64,000 nt of DNA from Usitatibacter palustris (lineage in GTDB: Bacteria > Pseudomonadota > Gammaproteobacteria > Burkholderiales > Usitatibacteraceae). The translations under genes and the position numbers were made by a program. Of this stretch, positions 41,887 through 63,062 are shown piece after piece. Every line of letters starts with the position of its first letter. Within the stretch, counting starts at the first letter, position 1. The stretch covers positions 3,224,001 to 3,288,000 of the forward strand of contig NZ_CP053073.1 of NCBI RefSeq assembly GCF_013003985.1, read 5' to 3'. The notes below the pieces were generated by a model, which worked only from the letters and a program-made list of their open reading frames with translations, made no database searches and had not been told where the DNA came from.

Positions 41887-42545
41887 TACTTGCCTCCCTT
41901 CGGCGCTTTGGCTTTCGCGCTCGGGAAGACGACCACGGAGCCGTTCTTCGCGCCGGGGACGGAACCCTTCACCATCAGCAGCGAGCGCGCCGCATCGACG
42001 CGGGCGATCTCGAGCAGCTGCACGGTGCGATTCACATCGCCGAGGTGTCCCGCCATGCGCTTGCCGGGGAACACGCGGCCCGGGTCCTGCGCCATGCCGA
42101 TCGAGCCCGCCGAATTGTGCGACAGCGAGTTACCGTGCGAGGCGCGGTTAGACGAGAAGTGGTGGCGCTTGATCACGCCCGAGAAGCCCTTGCCGATGGT
42201 CGAGCCCGACACGTCGACCTTCTGGCCGACGGTGAACATGTCCACTTTCAGCTCGGCGCCGACCTTGAGCTCGCCCAAGGCGTTGGGCGCTACGCGGAAC
42301 TCGCGCAGGACGCTGCCCGCCTCGACTCCGGCCTTGGCGAAATGACCCGCCATGGATTTCGTGACGCGCGTCGCGCGCCGCTTGCCGAATGCCACCTGGA
42401 TGGCGCAGTAGCCATCGGTGTCGGCGTTCTTGATCTGGGTGACGCGGTTTCCACCGCAGTCGAGCACCGTCACGGGGACGCTGGTGCCGTCCTCGTTGAA
42501 GATGCGCATCATGCCGACCTTCCGGCCGACGAGACCGAGACTCAT
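41886..42545 (-). CDS. rplC: 50S ribosomal protein L3
   Basis: L3 (219 residues) helps initiate 50S assembly and extends towards the peptidyl-transferase centre. [19 protein letters not shown] begins it; the central loop has [17 protein letters not shown]. Of the two adjacent ATG codons, 42545 has AAAGGA at the better distance (6 nt). The spacer to rpsJ is 116 nt and holds hairpins. Confidence 0.97.
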   Translation of the reverse strand: MSLGLVGRKVGMMRIFNEDGTSVPVTVLDCGGNRVTQIKNADTDGYCAIQVAFGKRRATRVTKSMAGHFAKAGVEAGSVLREFRVAPNALGELKVGAELKVDMFTVGQKVDVSGSTIGKGFSGVIKRHHFSSNRASHGNSLSHNSAGSIGMAQDPGRVFPGKRMAGHLGDVNRTVQLLEIARVDAARSLLMVKGSVPGAKNGSVVVFPSAKAKAPKGGK

Positions 42546-42628
42546 CATCGATCCTTTCTCTTCTCTTCTATGCCCCGCGCTCTTCGCCCGGGGTGCCAGC
42601 TGCAATTGGCCGGCCTTTCACTTTCCGT

Positions 42629-42644
42629 GCAGGCGGGTGCCTGC
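42629..42644 (-). promoter_or_regulatory. Hairpin in the rpsJ-rplC spacer
   Basis: GCAGGC and GCCTGC form a perfect 6 bp stem with a 4 nt loop just after rpsJ. A second stem-loop of CCCCG/CGGGG type follows nearer rplC. There is no T tract. The structures could adjust expression of rplC onward relative to rpsJ, or protect the mRNA end. Confidence 0.4.
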
Positions 42645-42661
42645 GCGGTTCTTTCTAATCT

Positions 42662-42982
42662 TTACAGCTTGATCTCGACGTCCACGCCCGCCGGGAGGTC
42701 CAGCTTCATCAGCGCGTCCACGGTCTTGTCGGTGGGCTCGATGATGTCCATGAGGCGCAGGTGCGTGCGAATTTCGAACTGGTCGCGCGACGTCTTGTTC
42801 TTGTGCGGCGAACGCAGGATGTCGAAGCGCTCGATGCGCGTGGGCATGGGCACGGGGCCCTTCACCACGGCACCGGTACGCTTCGCCGTTTCCACGATCT
42901 CGAGCGCCGACTGGTCGATCAACTTGTAGTCGAACGCCTTGAGACGGATGCGGATCTTCTGCTTTGCGAGGGTCTGGGCCAT
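42662..42982 (-). CDS. rpsJ: 30S ribosomal protein S10
   Basis: S10 (106 residues) lies in the 30S head and, as NusE, binds NusB in antitermination. [19 protein letters not shown] and [18 protein letters not shown] are diagnostic. ATG 42982 (MAQTLAK) is only 5 nt after the tuf stop, so rpsJ is probably transcribed from the str promoter. The long open frame above it is a tuf shadow. Confidence 0.98.
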   Translation of the reverse strand: MAQTLAKQKIRIRLKAFDYKLIDQSALEIVETAKRTGAVVKGPVPMPTRIERFDILRSPHKNKTSRDQFEIRTHLRLMDIIEPTDKTVDALMKLDLPAGVDVEIKL

Positions 42983-42987
42983 GGCGA

Positions 42988-44178
<1,191 letters not shown>

Positions 44179-44204
44179 GATCTAAATCCTCATTCAGGCT
44201 GCGT

Positions 44205-46316
<2,112 letters not shown>

Positions 46317-46340
46317 CTCTCTTCTGCGGGTAAAAGTTCT

Positions 46341-46823
<483 letters not shown>

Positions 46824-46834
46824 CTAAAATTGAA

Positions 46835-47212
46835 TCAAGCTGCTTTCGGGCGCTTGGCGCCGTACTTCGAGCGGGACTGCTTGCGGTCCTTGACGCCGGC
46901 GGTGTCGAGGCTTCCGCGCACCATGTGGTAGCGCACGCCAGGAAGGTCCTTCACGCGGCCGCCCCGGATGAGCACGACCGAGTGCTCCTGGAGGTTGTGG
47001 CCTTCACCACCGATGTAACTGATCACTTCGTGACCATTGGTCAGGCGCACCTTGGCGACCTTCCGGAGGGCCGAATTCGGCTTCTTCGGGGTCGTGGTGT
47101 AGACCCGCGTGCAGACACCGCGTTTTTGCGGGCTGCCGGCGAGCGCCGGAACCTTGCTCTTGGTGACCGCCTTGCGGCGGGGCTTGCGCATCAACTGATT
47201 GATCGTAGGCAT
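46835..47212 (-). CDS. rpsL: 30S ribosomal protein S12
   Basis: S12 (125 residues) is at the decoding centre. The segment [11 protein letters not shown] includes K43, the wild-type residue altered in streptomycin-resistant strains of other species, and [13 protein letters not shown] is intact. It is the first gene of the str operon, with its own near-consensus promoter overlapping the rpoC stop and a leader of about 83 nt with two hairpins. Confidence 0.98.
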   Translation of the reverse strand: MPTINQLMRKPRRKAVTKSKVPALAGSPQKRGVCTRVYTTTPKKPNSALRKVAKVRLTNGHEVISYIGGEGHNLQEHSVVLIRGGRVKDLPGVRYHMVRGSLDTAGVKDRKQSRSKYGAKRPKAA

Positions 47213-47301
47213 TTTTTTGGTCCGAATTGCGATCTGGGGCCCTGTTTGGGAGCCCCGCCAGTCCCGGCCTCAATGGCCGGACTGACGGAAAAAAGCTCTC
47301 A

Positions 47302-47326
47302 ATTTTAGGGGCTTATGGCATCCCGG

Positions 47327-47330
<4 letters not shown>
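47302..47330 (-). promoter_or_regulatory. Promoter of the str operon, overlapping the rpoC stop
   Basis: On the minus strand TTGACC (47325-47330), a 17 nt spacer and TAAAAT (47302-47307) closely match the sigma-70 consensus. The -35 includes the rpoC stop codon. The predicted start near 47295 leaves a leader with a strong stem-loop (47259-47284, one bulged base) before rpsL. Confidence 0.7.
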
Positions 47331-51523
<4,193 letters not shown>

Positions 51524-51575
51524 GCGAAATCTCCTGGTAACTGGTCGCTAGGGCAATCGTTGGTTGCTGTTGCGA

Positions 51576-55649
<4,074 letters not shown>

Positions 55650-55675
55650 GTGGGCTCCAAGAACACAACGGGACG

Positions 55676-55839
55676 CCAGTCGAGCAAGCGCGTCCGCGCG
55701 CCCGACTGGTGCTCATGGCCTGGTGGCTCGCCGCTACGAGCCGCTGGCGGACGGCCATGTGAGGAACATGGCCCGACCAAACCTGCCTTCTGCAGTCGCT
55801 TCAGAAGACAAAGGCTAGCCCCGTGAGGGGCTGGCCTTT
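55676..55839 (-). promoter_or_regulatory. Chain of four hairpins in the rplL-rpoB spacer (attenuation/processing region)
   Basis: Four stems are visible. In order of transcription they are a 13 bp stem with one mismatch (55810-55822 with 55827-55839, loop GTGA on the plus strand), a perfect 8 bp GGCCATGT/ACATGGCC (55753-55773), a perfect 6 bp GGCTCG/CGAGCC (55725-55742) and a 7 bp CCAGTCG/CGACTGG (55676-55709). The first lies just after rplL, where E. coli has an attenuator and an RNase III site. There is no strong T tract, so partial termination or processing is inferred. Confidence 0.6.
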
Positions 55840-55853
55840 GCACACTGCAGCTG

Positions 55854-56231
55854 TTACTTGATCTCAGCCTTGGCGCCGGCTTCTTCGAGCTTCTTCTTGA
55901 TCGACTCGGAGTCAGCCTTGTTCACGGCTTCCTTCACGGCCTTCGGCGCACCGTCAACGAGGTCCTTGGCTTCCTTCAAGCCCAGGCCCGTGATTTCGCG
56001 CACGGCCTTGATGGTGTTCACCTTGTTCTCGCCGGCCGAGATCAGCATCACGGTGAACTCGGTCTTCTCTTCGGCAGCAGCGGCACCGGCAGCGGCGGGC
56101 GCGGCAACGGCGACGGTGGCGGCAGCGGCGGAGACGCCGAACTTCTCTTCCATGTCCTTGATGAGCTGCGAGAGCTCGAGGACCGTCATGCTGGAGATTG
56201 CGTCGAGGATTTCTTGCTTGGCGATAGCCAT
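55854..56231 (-). CDS. rplL: 50S ribosomal protein L7/L12
   Basis: L7/L12 (125 residues) forms the mobile stalk that recruits translational GTPases. The N-terminal dimerisation part is followed by an Ala-rich hinge (about residues 35-55) and the C-terminal domain with [16 protein letters not shown] and [14 protein letters not shown]. It is the last stalk gene before the rpoB spacer. Confidence 0.98.
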   Translation of the reverse strand: MAIAKQEILDAISSMTVLELSQLIKDMEEKFGVSAAAATVAVAAPAAAGAAAAEEKTEFTVMLISAGENKVNTIKAVREITGLGLKEAKDLVDGAPKAVKEAVNKADSESIKKKLEEAGAKAEIK

Positions 56232-56282
56232 ATTGATTGCTCCTGGAACGTTAGGTTCTATGAATGGTGTCGACGGGCGGGA

Positions 56283-56813
56283 TCAGGCCGCAGCCTTTTC
56301 CTTCTGGTCACGAACGGCGGCCAGGGTACGGACGAACTTGCCCGGAACCTGGTTGAGCGTCTGGACGAACTTGGCGACCGGTGCTTGCATCGTGCCGAGC
56401 AGCTTGGCGAGGAGCTCATCGCGGCTGGGCATCGTGGCAAGGCTTCCGACCTCCTTGGCCGTCATCACGTAGCCGGGCATCGCGCCGGCCTTGATGACGA
56501 GCTTGTCGTTCGTCTTCGCGTACGTGTGGAGCACCTTCGCGGCGGCCACCGGGTCATCGGAAATGCCGTAGGCGAGCGGGCCGACCATCTTCTCGGCGAG
56601 CTTCTCGAACGGCGTTCCCTGGACCGCGCGGCGCGCGAGGGTGTTCTTCAGGACGCGCAGGTAGACGCCCGAAGCCCGCGCTTGCGCGCGAAGCTGCGTG
56701 ACGTTCTCCACGGGCAGGCCACGGTATTCCGCAAGCACGATGGCCTGGGCCTTGGCGATGCGCGCGGAGACTTCCGCGACGACTTCCTTTTTCTCTTCAA
56801 GATTCAGACTCAA
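56283..56813 (-). CDS. rplJ: 50S ribosomal protein L10
   Basis: L10 (176 residues) anchors L7/L12 dimers to 23S rRNA and represses its own operon by binding the leader. The N-terminal domain with [22 protein letters not shown] and the long C-terminal helix are visible. The 180 nt before it contain an L10-leader-like fold. Confidence 0.97.
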   Translation of the reverse strand: MSLNLEEKKEVVAEVSARIAKAQAIVLAEYRGLPVENVTQLRAQARASGVYLRVLKNTLARRAVQGTPFEKLAEKMVGPLAYGISDDPVAAAKVLHTYAKTNDKLVIKAGAMPGYVMTAKEVGSLATMPSRDELLAKLLGTMQAPVAKFVQTLNQVPGKFVRTLAAVRDQKEKAAA

Positions 56814-56944
56814 GGTCTTTCTCCTTCGATGAATAGCGACCTTTCGTCAGGAGGAATCCTGGCGGGGTGCGCCATCTGCGTAGGCGTCGGGCGTTGCTGC
56901 CACCCTCGATTGAGCCCGCATCGCGGGCGCCTACGGTCTTTGAT
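56814..56944 (-). promoter_or_regulatory. Ribosomal protein L10 leader-like RNA
   Basis: The rplJ leader has an outer perfect 8 bp stem (CGTAGGCG 56879-56886 with CGCCTACG 56928-56935) enclosing an inner 6 bp hairpin GCCCGC/GCGGGC (56914-56928). This position and layout match the known autoregulatory L10 leader. Another 8 bp hairpin (56948-56975) lies just after rplA. The key kink-turn bases were not checked by model. Confidence 0.6.
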
Positions 56945-56993
56945 AACCCGCCGTCACCGAACTGGCCGACGGCGGCCCAAAGCCTTTTGCTGC

Positions 56994-57701
56994 TTAATGA
57001 GTTCCGGTGGCCTGCGCACCAGCCATGCCGGAGGCGTCGACCTTCACGCCCACGCCCATCGTGCTGGAGACGGACACCTTCTTGAGGTAGACGCCCTTCA
57101 TCGACGTCGGACGCGACTTGCCGATCGCGCCCAGCAGGGCATCGAAATTCTCGGCGAGCGCTTCGACATCAAACGAGGCGCGGCCGATCGTGCACTGCAC
57201 GATGCCGGCCTTGTCGGCGCGGTACTGGACCTGGCCGCCCTTGGCGTTCTTCACCGCTTCGGCGACGTTCGCCGAGACCGTGCCCACCTTCGGGTTCGGC
57301 ATCAGGCCGCGCGGGCCGAGCACCTGGCCCAGGGGACCGACGACCTTCATCGCGTCAGGCGAGGCGATGACGACGTCGAAGTCCATGAAGCCGCCCTTCA
57401 CCTTTTCGGCGAGGTCGTCGAATCCGACGATGTCGGCGCCGGCAGCCTTGGCGGCTTCGGCATTCGCGCCCTGCGTGAAGACCGCGACGCGGACCACCTT
57501 GCCGGTGCCGCGCGGGAGGACGACCGAGCCGCGAACGACCTGGTCGGATTTCTTCGCGTCGATGCCGAGGTTCACCGCGACATCGATCGACTCATCGAAC
57601 TTCGCCGTGGCGGTCTGCTTGACCAGGCCGAGGGCGTCCTTGAGGGCGTAGGCCTTGGTGCGATCGACCAGCGCCGTGTTCTTCGTGACTCGCTTGGACA
57701 T
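56994..57701 (-). CDS. rplA: 50S ribosomal protein L1
   Basis: L1 (235 residues) forms the L1 stalk that moves deacylated tRNA out of the E site; in E. coli it represses rplKA. The central [19 protein letters not shown] is diagnostic, and the end is normal. It directly follows rplK (adjacent bases), typical for the pair. Confidence 0.98.
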   Translation of the reverse strand: MSKRVTKNTALVDRTKAYALKDALGLVKQTATAKFDESIDVAVNLGIDAKKSDQVVRGSVVLPRGTGKVVRVAVFTQGANAEAAKAAGADIVGFDDLAEKVKGGFMDFDVVIASPDAMKVVGPLGQVLGPRGLMPNPKVGTVSANVAEAVKNAKGGQVQYRADKAGIVQCTIGRASFDVEALAENFDALLGAIGKSRPTSMKGVYLKKVSVSSTMGVGVKVDASGMAGAQATGTH

Positions 57702-58133
57702 TTAGATGCCCTCCACTTCGACGCCCATGCTGCGGGCGCTGCCGGCGATCGTGCGCACGGCGGCCTTGAGGTCCGCGGCGGTGAGATCGGGCATCTTGGT
57801 CTTGGCGATTTCCTCGGCCTGGGCACGCGTGAGCTTGCCGACCTTGTCGGTATGCGGCCGCGGGCTGCCCTTCTCGAGCTTGATCGCCTTCTTGATCAGC
57901 ACCGACGCCGGGGGCGTCTTGATGATGAACGTGAAGCTCTTGTCCGCGAAAGCGGTGATCACGACGGGAAGCATCAGGCCCGGCTCGACCTTTTGCGTCT
58001 GCGCGTTGAACGCCTTGCAGAATTCCATGATGTTCAGGCCACGCTGACCGAGCGCGGGACCGATGGGCGGCGAGGGATTCGCCTTGCCCGCCGGCACCTG
58101 AAGCTTGATGAAGCCAATGATCTTCTTTGCCAC
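57702..58133 (-). CDS. rplK: 50S ribosomal protein L11
   Basis: L11 (143 residues) binds the GTPase-associated region of 23S rRNA and is needed for RelA activation. [19 protein letters not shown] and [20 protein letters not shown] are diagnostic. The start lies 62 nt after nusG. Confidence 0.98.
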   Translation of the reverse strand: MAKKIIGFIKLQVPAGKANPSPPIGPALGQRGLNIMEFCKAFNAQTQKVEPGLMLPVVITAFADKSFTFIIKTPPASVLIKKAIKLEKGSPRPHTDKVGKLTRAQAEEIAKTKMPDLTAADLKAAVRTIAGSARSMGVEVEGI

Positions 58134-58195
58134 GTTACTTCTCCTTCGGGTTCAAGCGGACGCGGATACCGCGCCCTCCCCGTTTCCGGTTTTGG

Positions 58196-58732
58196 CTAGG
58201 CCTTCTCGACCTGGCCGAACTCGAGCTCGACAGGCGTGGGGCGACCGAAGATCAGCACCGACACGCGAATCTTGCTCTTCTCGTAATTCACTTCCTCGAC
58301 GGTGCCATTGAAGTCGTTGAACGGACCTTCCGTGACACGCACCGACTCGCCCACTTCGAAGAGCACCTTCGGCTTGGGCTTTTCCACACCCTCCTGAACC
58401 TGGTGGAGGATGTTTTCCACTTCCTTGTCCGAGATCGGCGTGGGCCGCATCGCGGTCCCGCCGATGAATCCGGTCACCTTCGGCGTGCTCTTCACCAGGT
58501 GCCAGGTCTCGTCCGTCATGTCCATCTGCACGAGGATGTAGCCCGGGAAGAAGCGGCGCTCGCTGATCGCCTTCTGCCCGCTCTTCATCTCAACCACTTC
58601 CTCCACCGGCACCAGCACCTGACCGAACTTGTCGGCCATGCCGGAGCGCTTGATCCGGTCGATGAGGGCGGCCTGGATGCTCTTCTCCTGCCCGGAGTAG
58701 GCGTGGACCACATACCAACGCATCGACATCAT
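58196..58732 (-). CDS. nusG: Transcription termination/antitermination factor NusG
   Basis: NusG (178 residues) binds RNA polymerase through its N-terminal domain and Rho or S10 through its C-terminal KOW domain (about residues 125-178 with [19 protein letters not shown]). [15 protein letters not shown] near the start is typical; three ATG codons are close together, so the exact start may be 58723 to 58732. It abuts secE. Confidence 0.98.
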   Translation of the reverse strand: MMSMRWYVVHAYSGQEKSIQAALIDRIKRSGMADKFGQVLVPVEEVVEMKSGQKAISERRFFPGYILVQMDMTDETWHLVKSTPKVTGFIGGTAMRPTPISDKEVENILHQVQEGVEKPKPKVLFEVGESVRVTEGPFNDFNGTVEEVNYEKSKIRVSVLIFGRPTPVELEFGQVEKA

Positions 58733-59080
58733 CTAGCTCCCTTGCCCCAGCAGTTTCTGCGTCACCCACAGCAGGCCCGAGTCGACGGCCCACATGAACA
58801 CAGCCATCACGAACACGAAGACGAACACCACGCCGGTGGTCTGCAGTGTCTCCTTGCGGGAGGGCCACACCACGCGCTTGGCCTCTTCCCACGACTCGCG
58901 CGCGAACACGACGAAGTCGCGACCGGCCTGGGTGAACCACATCACCGCAGCCGCCACCGCGAACGCCCCCAGCAGCACGCCCAGGCGCACCACCAGCGGC
59001 TTATCGCCGATTGCGTAGAAGCCCCAGAGGCCCCCTGCCGCGATGAGAGCGGCTACCGCCCACTTGATTCGTTCAGCCAT
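58733..59080 (-). CDS. secE: Preprotein translocase subunit SecE
   Basis: SecE (115 residues) stabilises SecY. It is the long form with three membrane helices (about residues 10-25, 33-52 and 85-110), as in gamma- and betaproteobacteria. The conserved ARESWEEAKRVVWPSRKET precedes the last helix. It is co-located with tRNA-Trp and nusG, as in many proteobacteria. Confidence 0.97.
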   Translation of the reverse strand: MAERIKWAVAALIAAGGLWGFYAIGDKPLVVRLGVLLGAFAVAAAVMWFTQAGRDFVVFARESWEEAKRVVWPSRKETLQTTGVVFVFVFVMAVFMWAVDSGLLWVTQKLLGQGS

Positions 59081-59114
59081 GCTGCAGGATCCGTTTCTTC
59101 AAACTGCCTGTGTC

Positions 59115-59190
59115 TGGCAGGCCAGGAGGGTCTCGAACCCCCAACCTGCGGTTTTGGAGACCGCCGCTCTGCCAATTGAGCTACTGGCCT
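59115..59190 (-). tRNA. tRNA-Trp (anticodon CCA)
   Basis: The 76 nt gene folds into a full cloverleaf with acceptor AGGCCAG/CTGGCCT, anticodon loop CTCCAAA, T loop TTCGAGA and an encoded 3' CCA. It lies between tuf and secE, the usual place for tRNA-Trp in this cluster. Confidence 0.97.
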
Positions 59191-59202
59191 AACTACGAAC
59201 GC

Positions 59203-60393
<1,191 letters not shown>

Positions 60394-60460
60394 GATCGTC
60401 TTCCTGGAGTGCGGTTTATGTCGTGATGCGGTTTTATTGTTGCTGCGGTGCTGCTTGGCC

Positions 60461-60535
60461 TGGTGCCCATGACGCGGATTGAACGCGTGGCCTCTCCCTT
60501 ACCAAGGGAGTGCTCTGCCACTGAGCTACATGGGC
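60461..60535 (-). tRNA. tRNA-Thr (anticodon GGU)
   Basis: The 75 nt gene has acceptor GCCCATG/CATGGGC, anticodon loop TTGGTAA and T loop TTCAATC, with 3' CCA encoded. It is the last tRNA before tuf, as thrT before tufB. Confidence 0.97.
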
Positions 60536-60546
60536 TCGTACTGTTC

Positions 60547-60620
60547 TGGAGCGGGTGAAGGGAATCGAACCCTCGTCGTAAGCTTGGAAGGCTTCTGCTC
60601 TACCATTGAGCTACACCCGC
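60547..60620 (-). tRNA. tRNA-Gly (anticodon UCC)
   Basis: The 74 nt gene has acceptor GCGGGTG/CACCCGC, anticodon loop CTTCCAA and T loop TTCGATT, with encoded CCA. The outer pair of the anticodon stem is not Watson-Crick. It lies between tRNA-Tyr and tRNA-Thr(GGU). Confidence 0.95.
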
Positions 60621-60684
60621 CGCGAAGTTCGATCCACCCCTGCGAACCCCCGGGTGCCTGCCACCTCAGGATTCCGCCTAAAAC

Positions 60685-60771
60685 TGGTGGAGAGGGTTGG
60701 ATTCGAACCAACGTAGGCGCAAGGCCAACAGATTTACAGTCTGCCCCCTTTAGCCGCTCGGGCACCTCTCC
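60685..60771 (-). tRNA. tRNA-Tyr (anticodon GUA)
   Basis: The 87 nt gene has a long variable arm, acceptor GGAGAGG/CCTCTCC, anticodon loop CTGTAAA and an encoded CCA. It is the first gene after the promoter at 60784-60813 and leads Gly, Thr and tuf. Confidence 0.97.
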
Positions 60772-61123
60772 GCGAAACTCTCGATTATCCATGAATTCGG
60801 GGGTTTCTGGCAACCAAAACAGGGGGTTCTCCGTGTTGGCACCCCAATTGCGAGCGTCCTCAGGGGTTCAGCGCAGGGCGAGTTAGCCAGCCCTCACTGC
60901 CGCCTTCAGAAATTAGCTTGCCGGCCGAAACCAGACGCAAGGTGGGCCCATCGGCGCCCCGACACCCAGGAGGCCTCCCAACCCGCCCCCAGGCCCTTGG
61001 TGTGAGGTCCTGGCCCTTCGCACACGGGGCCATTAACTTCGCCGAATTACAGGCAACTTCCGCTAACCGCCTCGATTTTGGAAATTAGTGCTGGCGGAGG
61101 GATGTGCTGCGAACCTTTGAATA
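60772..61123. other. 352 nt spacer between tRNA-Tyr and tRNA-Thr(UGU)
   Basis: No gene is seen in this stretch. It holds the promoter for tRNA-Tyr at its left edge and some GC-rich imperfect repeats such as GGAGGCCTCC in the middle, with no T-tract terminator. The central part is less GC-biased than coding DNA. It separates tRNA-Thr(UGU) from the other three tRNA genes that are adjacent in E. coli. Confidence 0.6.
60784..60813 (-). promoter_or_regulatory. Promoter of the tRNA-Tyr/Gly/Thr-tuf operon
   Basis: On the minus strand TTGCCA (60808-60813), an 18 nt spacer and GATAAT (60784-60789) form a good sigma-70 promoter. The predicted transcription start near 60777 is about 6 nt before the tRNA-Tyr 5' end. 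Confidence 0.6.
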
Positions 61124-61199
61124 TGGTGCCGGCAGTCCGAATCGAACGGACGACCTACCGCTTACAAGGCGGTTGCTCTACCAACTGAGCTATGCCGGC
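61124..61199 (-). tRNA. tRNA-Thr (anticodon UGU)
   Basis: The 76 nt gene has acceptor GCCGGCA/TGCCGGC, anticodon loop CTTGTAA and T loop TTCGATT, with encoded CCA. Its 5' end is only 11 nt after the sspB stop, so it may be processed from the sspA-sspB transcript. Confidence 0.97.
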
Positions 61200-61210
61200 G
61201 AGGCGAACGC

Positions 61211-61630
61211 CTATTTGATGAGCTTGAGCTTGGCCTTGCCGGTCGCGGGCGGCTTGGGCGGCTCTGTTTCGCCACCAGCCGTTTCCCCGGCGGGCGCCAC
61301 GGCCAGGGCGGCAGGCGCCTCGACCGTGAAGAAGGCCCCCTGGCCGTTCTCCCGGGCGAAGATGCCCTGCACCCGGTCGACCGGGATGCTCACTTCGCGC
61401 GAAACGCCGTTGAACCGGGCCGAGAACTGGATGATCTCGTTGTTGATCGTCAGGTTCCGGGTCGCGTTGAGACTCACGTTGAGGACGATCTCGCCGTTCT
61501 TCACGTACTCGCCGGGAACCCGGGTGCGCTCGTCGACCTTCACGCTCAGGTAAGGCGTGAAGCCGCAGTCCGAGCACCACTCGTAGATGGCGCGGATGAA
61601 GTACGGCTTCGTCGAAACGTCGCCCATCAA
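61211..61630 (-). CDS. sspB: ClpXP protease specificity-enhancing factor SspB
   Basis: SspB (139 residues) delivers ssrA-tagged proteins to ClpXP. The folded N-terminal domain has TKPYFIRAIYEWCSDCGFTPY and NEIIQFSARFNGVSREVSIP. A Pro/Ala/Gly linker leads to the C-terminal ClpX-binding tip KLKLIK, similar in role to the E. coli tip. It follows sspA by 9 nt. Confidence 0.95.
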   Translation of the reverse strand: MMGDVSTKPYFIRAIYEWCSDCGFTPYLSVKVDERTRVPGEYVKNGEIVLNVSLNATRNLTINNEIIQFSARFNGVSREVSIPVDRVQGIFARENGQGAFFTVEAPAALAVAPAGETAGGETEPPKPPATGKAKLKLIK

Positions 61631-61639
61631 GCCCCCCGG

Positions 61640-62239
61640 CTAGCGGCGCATCGCCTTTTCCGAGGCCGTCATCGAGTCGATGAAGGCCTGGCGGGAAAAC
61701 AGGCGCTCAGCATATTTGAGCAGCGGAGCGGACTGCTTGTTCAACTGGACCTGGTACTGGTCGAGGCGCCACAGGAGCGGGGCGATCGCGACGTCGAGCA
61801 TCGAGAACTCCTCGCCCAGCATGAACTTCTGCTTCACGAAGATCGGCGCGATCTGGATCAGGTTTTCGCGAACGTACAGCCGCGCTTTTTCCTGGGCCTT
61901 TTGCGTGCCCGACTCCAGGACCTGCACGTGATTGAAGAGCTCCTGCTCAAAACGGAACAGGAACAGGCGCGCGCGGGCGCGCATCACGGGGTCGGCCGGC
62001 ATCAGCTGCGGATGCGGGAAGCGCTCGTCGATGTACTCATTGATGATGTTGGACTCGTACAGGACGAGGTCGCGCTCGACGAGCACCGGCGTGCGGTTGT
62101 ACGGATTCATCACCGCGAGATCCTCAGGCTTGTTCATGAGGTCCACGTCGATGATCTCGAAATCCATGCCCTTTTCGTAGAGCACGATGCGGCAACGGTG
62201 GCTAAAGGGATCCGTGATCCCCGAATAGAGCGTCATCAT
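61640..62239 (-). CDS. sspA: Stringent starvation protein A (GST fold)
   Basis: SspA (199 residues) has a glutathione S-transferase-like N-terminal domain (YSGITDPFSHRCRIVLYEKG) and a helical C-terminal domain. In other species it binds RNA polymerase and affects stress genes and acid tolerance, without GST activity. The petC-sspA-sspB order is usual in beta- and gammaproteobacteria. Confidence 0.94.
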   Translation of the reverse strand: MMTLYSGITDPFSHRCRIVLYEKGMDFEIIDVDLMNKPEDLAVMNPYNRTPVLVERDLVLYESNIINEYIDERFPHPQLMPADPVMRARARLFLFRFEQELFNHVQVLESGTQKAQEKARLYVRENLIQIAPIFVKQKFMLGEEFSMLDVAIAPLLWRLDQYQVQLNKQSAPLLKYAERLFSRQAFIDSMTASEKAMRR

Positions 62240-62312
62240 CCTTGATTACCCCTTGGTCCCCGGGGGCCTCCCGGGCCCCTCTCTGCGGCTTCGCGCCGCA
62301 CCCTCCGTACGG

Positions 62313-63062
62313 CTAGCGCACGTCCTTCCAGTATTCGTTCTTCAGCAGCAGCGTCACCACGAAGAACGCACCCAGGAAGAAAAGCACCAGGATTCCCCAC
62401 TGTTTGCGACTCGCTTGCGCCGGCTCGGCCACATAGGCGAGGAAGTTCACGAGGTCGCCAACATATTGGTCGTATTGCAGCGGAGTGAGCTTGCCCGGCT
62501 TGTCCACGACAAGCTTGCGCGATTCCTTCTTGTCCCCGGTATTCGGGTCCATCCGCGTCGTCACGAGCAGATTCTGGCTGCCCTGATATTCCCAGAGCAC
62601 GTGCGGCATGCTCACGTTCGGGAACACAGTGTTGTTCCACCCGGTGCGCGCCGCCGGGTCACGGTAGAAGCCCTTGAAGTACGTGTAGAGCCAATCGGGC
62701 GACCGCGAACGCGCGGCGAGCGACAGATCGGGCGGCACGACGCCGAACCAGTCCTTCGCGTCCTTGGGATTGAGCACCGTGCCCATCGTGTCGCCGATCT
62801 TGTCGGTGGCGAACATGAGGTTTTCGCGGATCTGGGCTTCGGAAAGCCCCAGGTCGGCGAGTCGGCCGTAGCGCATCAGCGAGGCGCCGTGGCAGTTCAG
62901 GCAATGGTTGACGAAGATCTGCGCGCCCCGCTGCAACGACAGCTTGTCGTTCAGGTTCACGGGCGCGCGCTCGAGCACGACCTTCGGGCCGGAGGCGAGC
63001 ACGGCCGCGGGGCCGAAGGTGGCGAAAAAGAGGACTGCGGCGAGGATTCTTTTCATCGTCAT
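62313..63062 (-). CDS. petC: Ubiquinol-cytochrome c reductase cytochrome c1
   Basis: Cytochrome c1 (249 residues) carries the c-type haem of the bc1 complex at the periplasmic face. A signal peptide (about residues 1-24) is followed by the haem motif CLNCH (C54, C57, H58), PPDLSLAARSR, and a likely axial Met in the NVSMPHVLWEY segment. A C-terminal membrane anchor runs to the end. The start overlaps the petB stop (TGATG); an ATG 6 nt on is also possible. Confidence 0.95.
   Translation of the reverse strand: MTMKRILAAVLFFATFGPAAVLASGPKVVLERAPVNLNDKLSLQRGAQIFVNHCLNCHGASLMRYGRLADLGLSEAQIRENLMFATDKIGDTMGTVLNPKDAKDWFGVVPPDLSLAARSRSPDWLYTYFKGFYRDPAARTGWNNTVFPNVSMPHVLWEYQGSQNLLVTTRMDPNTGDKKESRKLVVDKPGKLTPLQYDQYVGDLVNFLAYVAEPAQASRKQWGILVLFFLGAFFVVTLLLKNEYWKDVR

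Noticed and set aside
47236..47284. Hairpins after rpoC as a terminator
   Set aside because: There is no T tract after the stems in the minus direction, and the str promoter lies upstream of them, so they belong to the rpsL leader.
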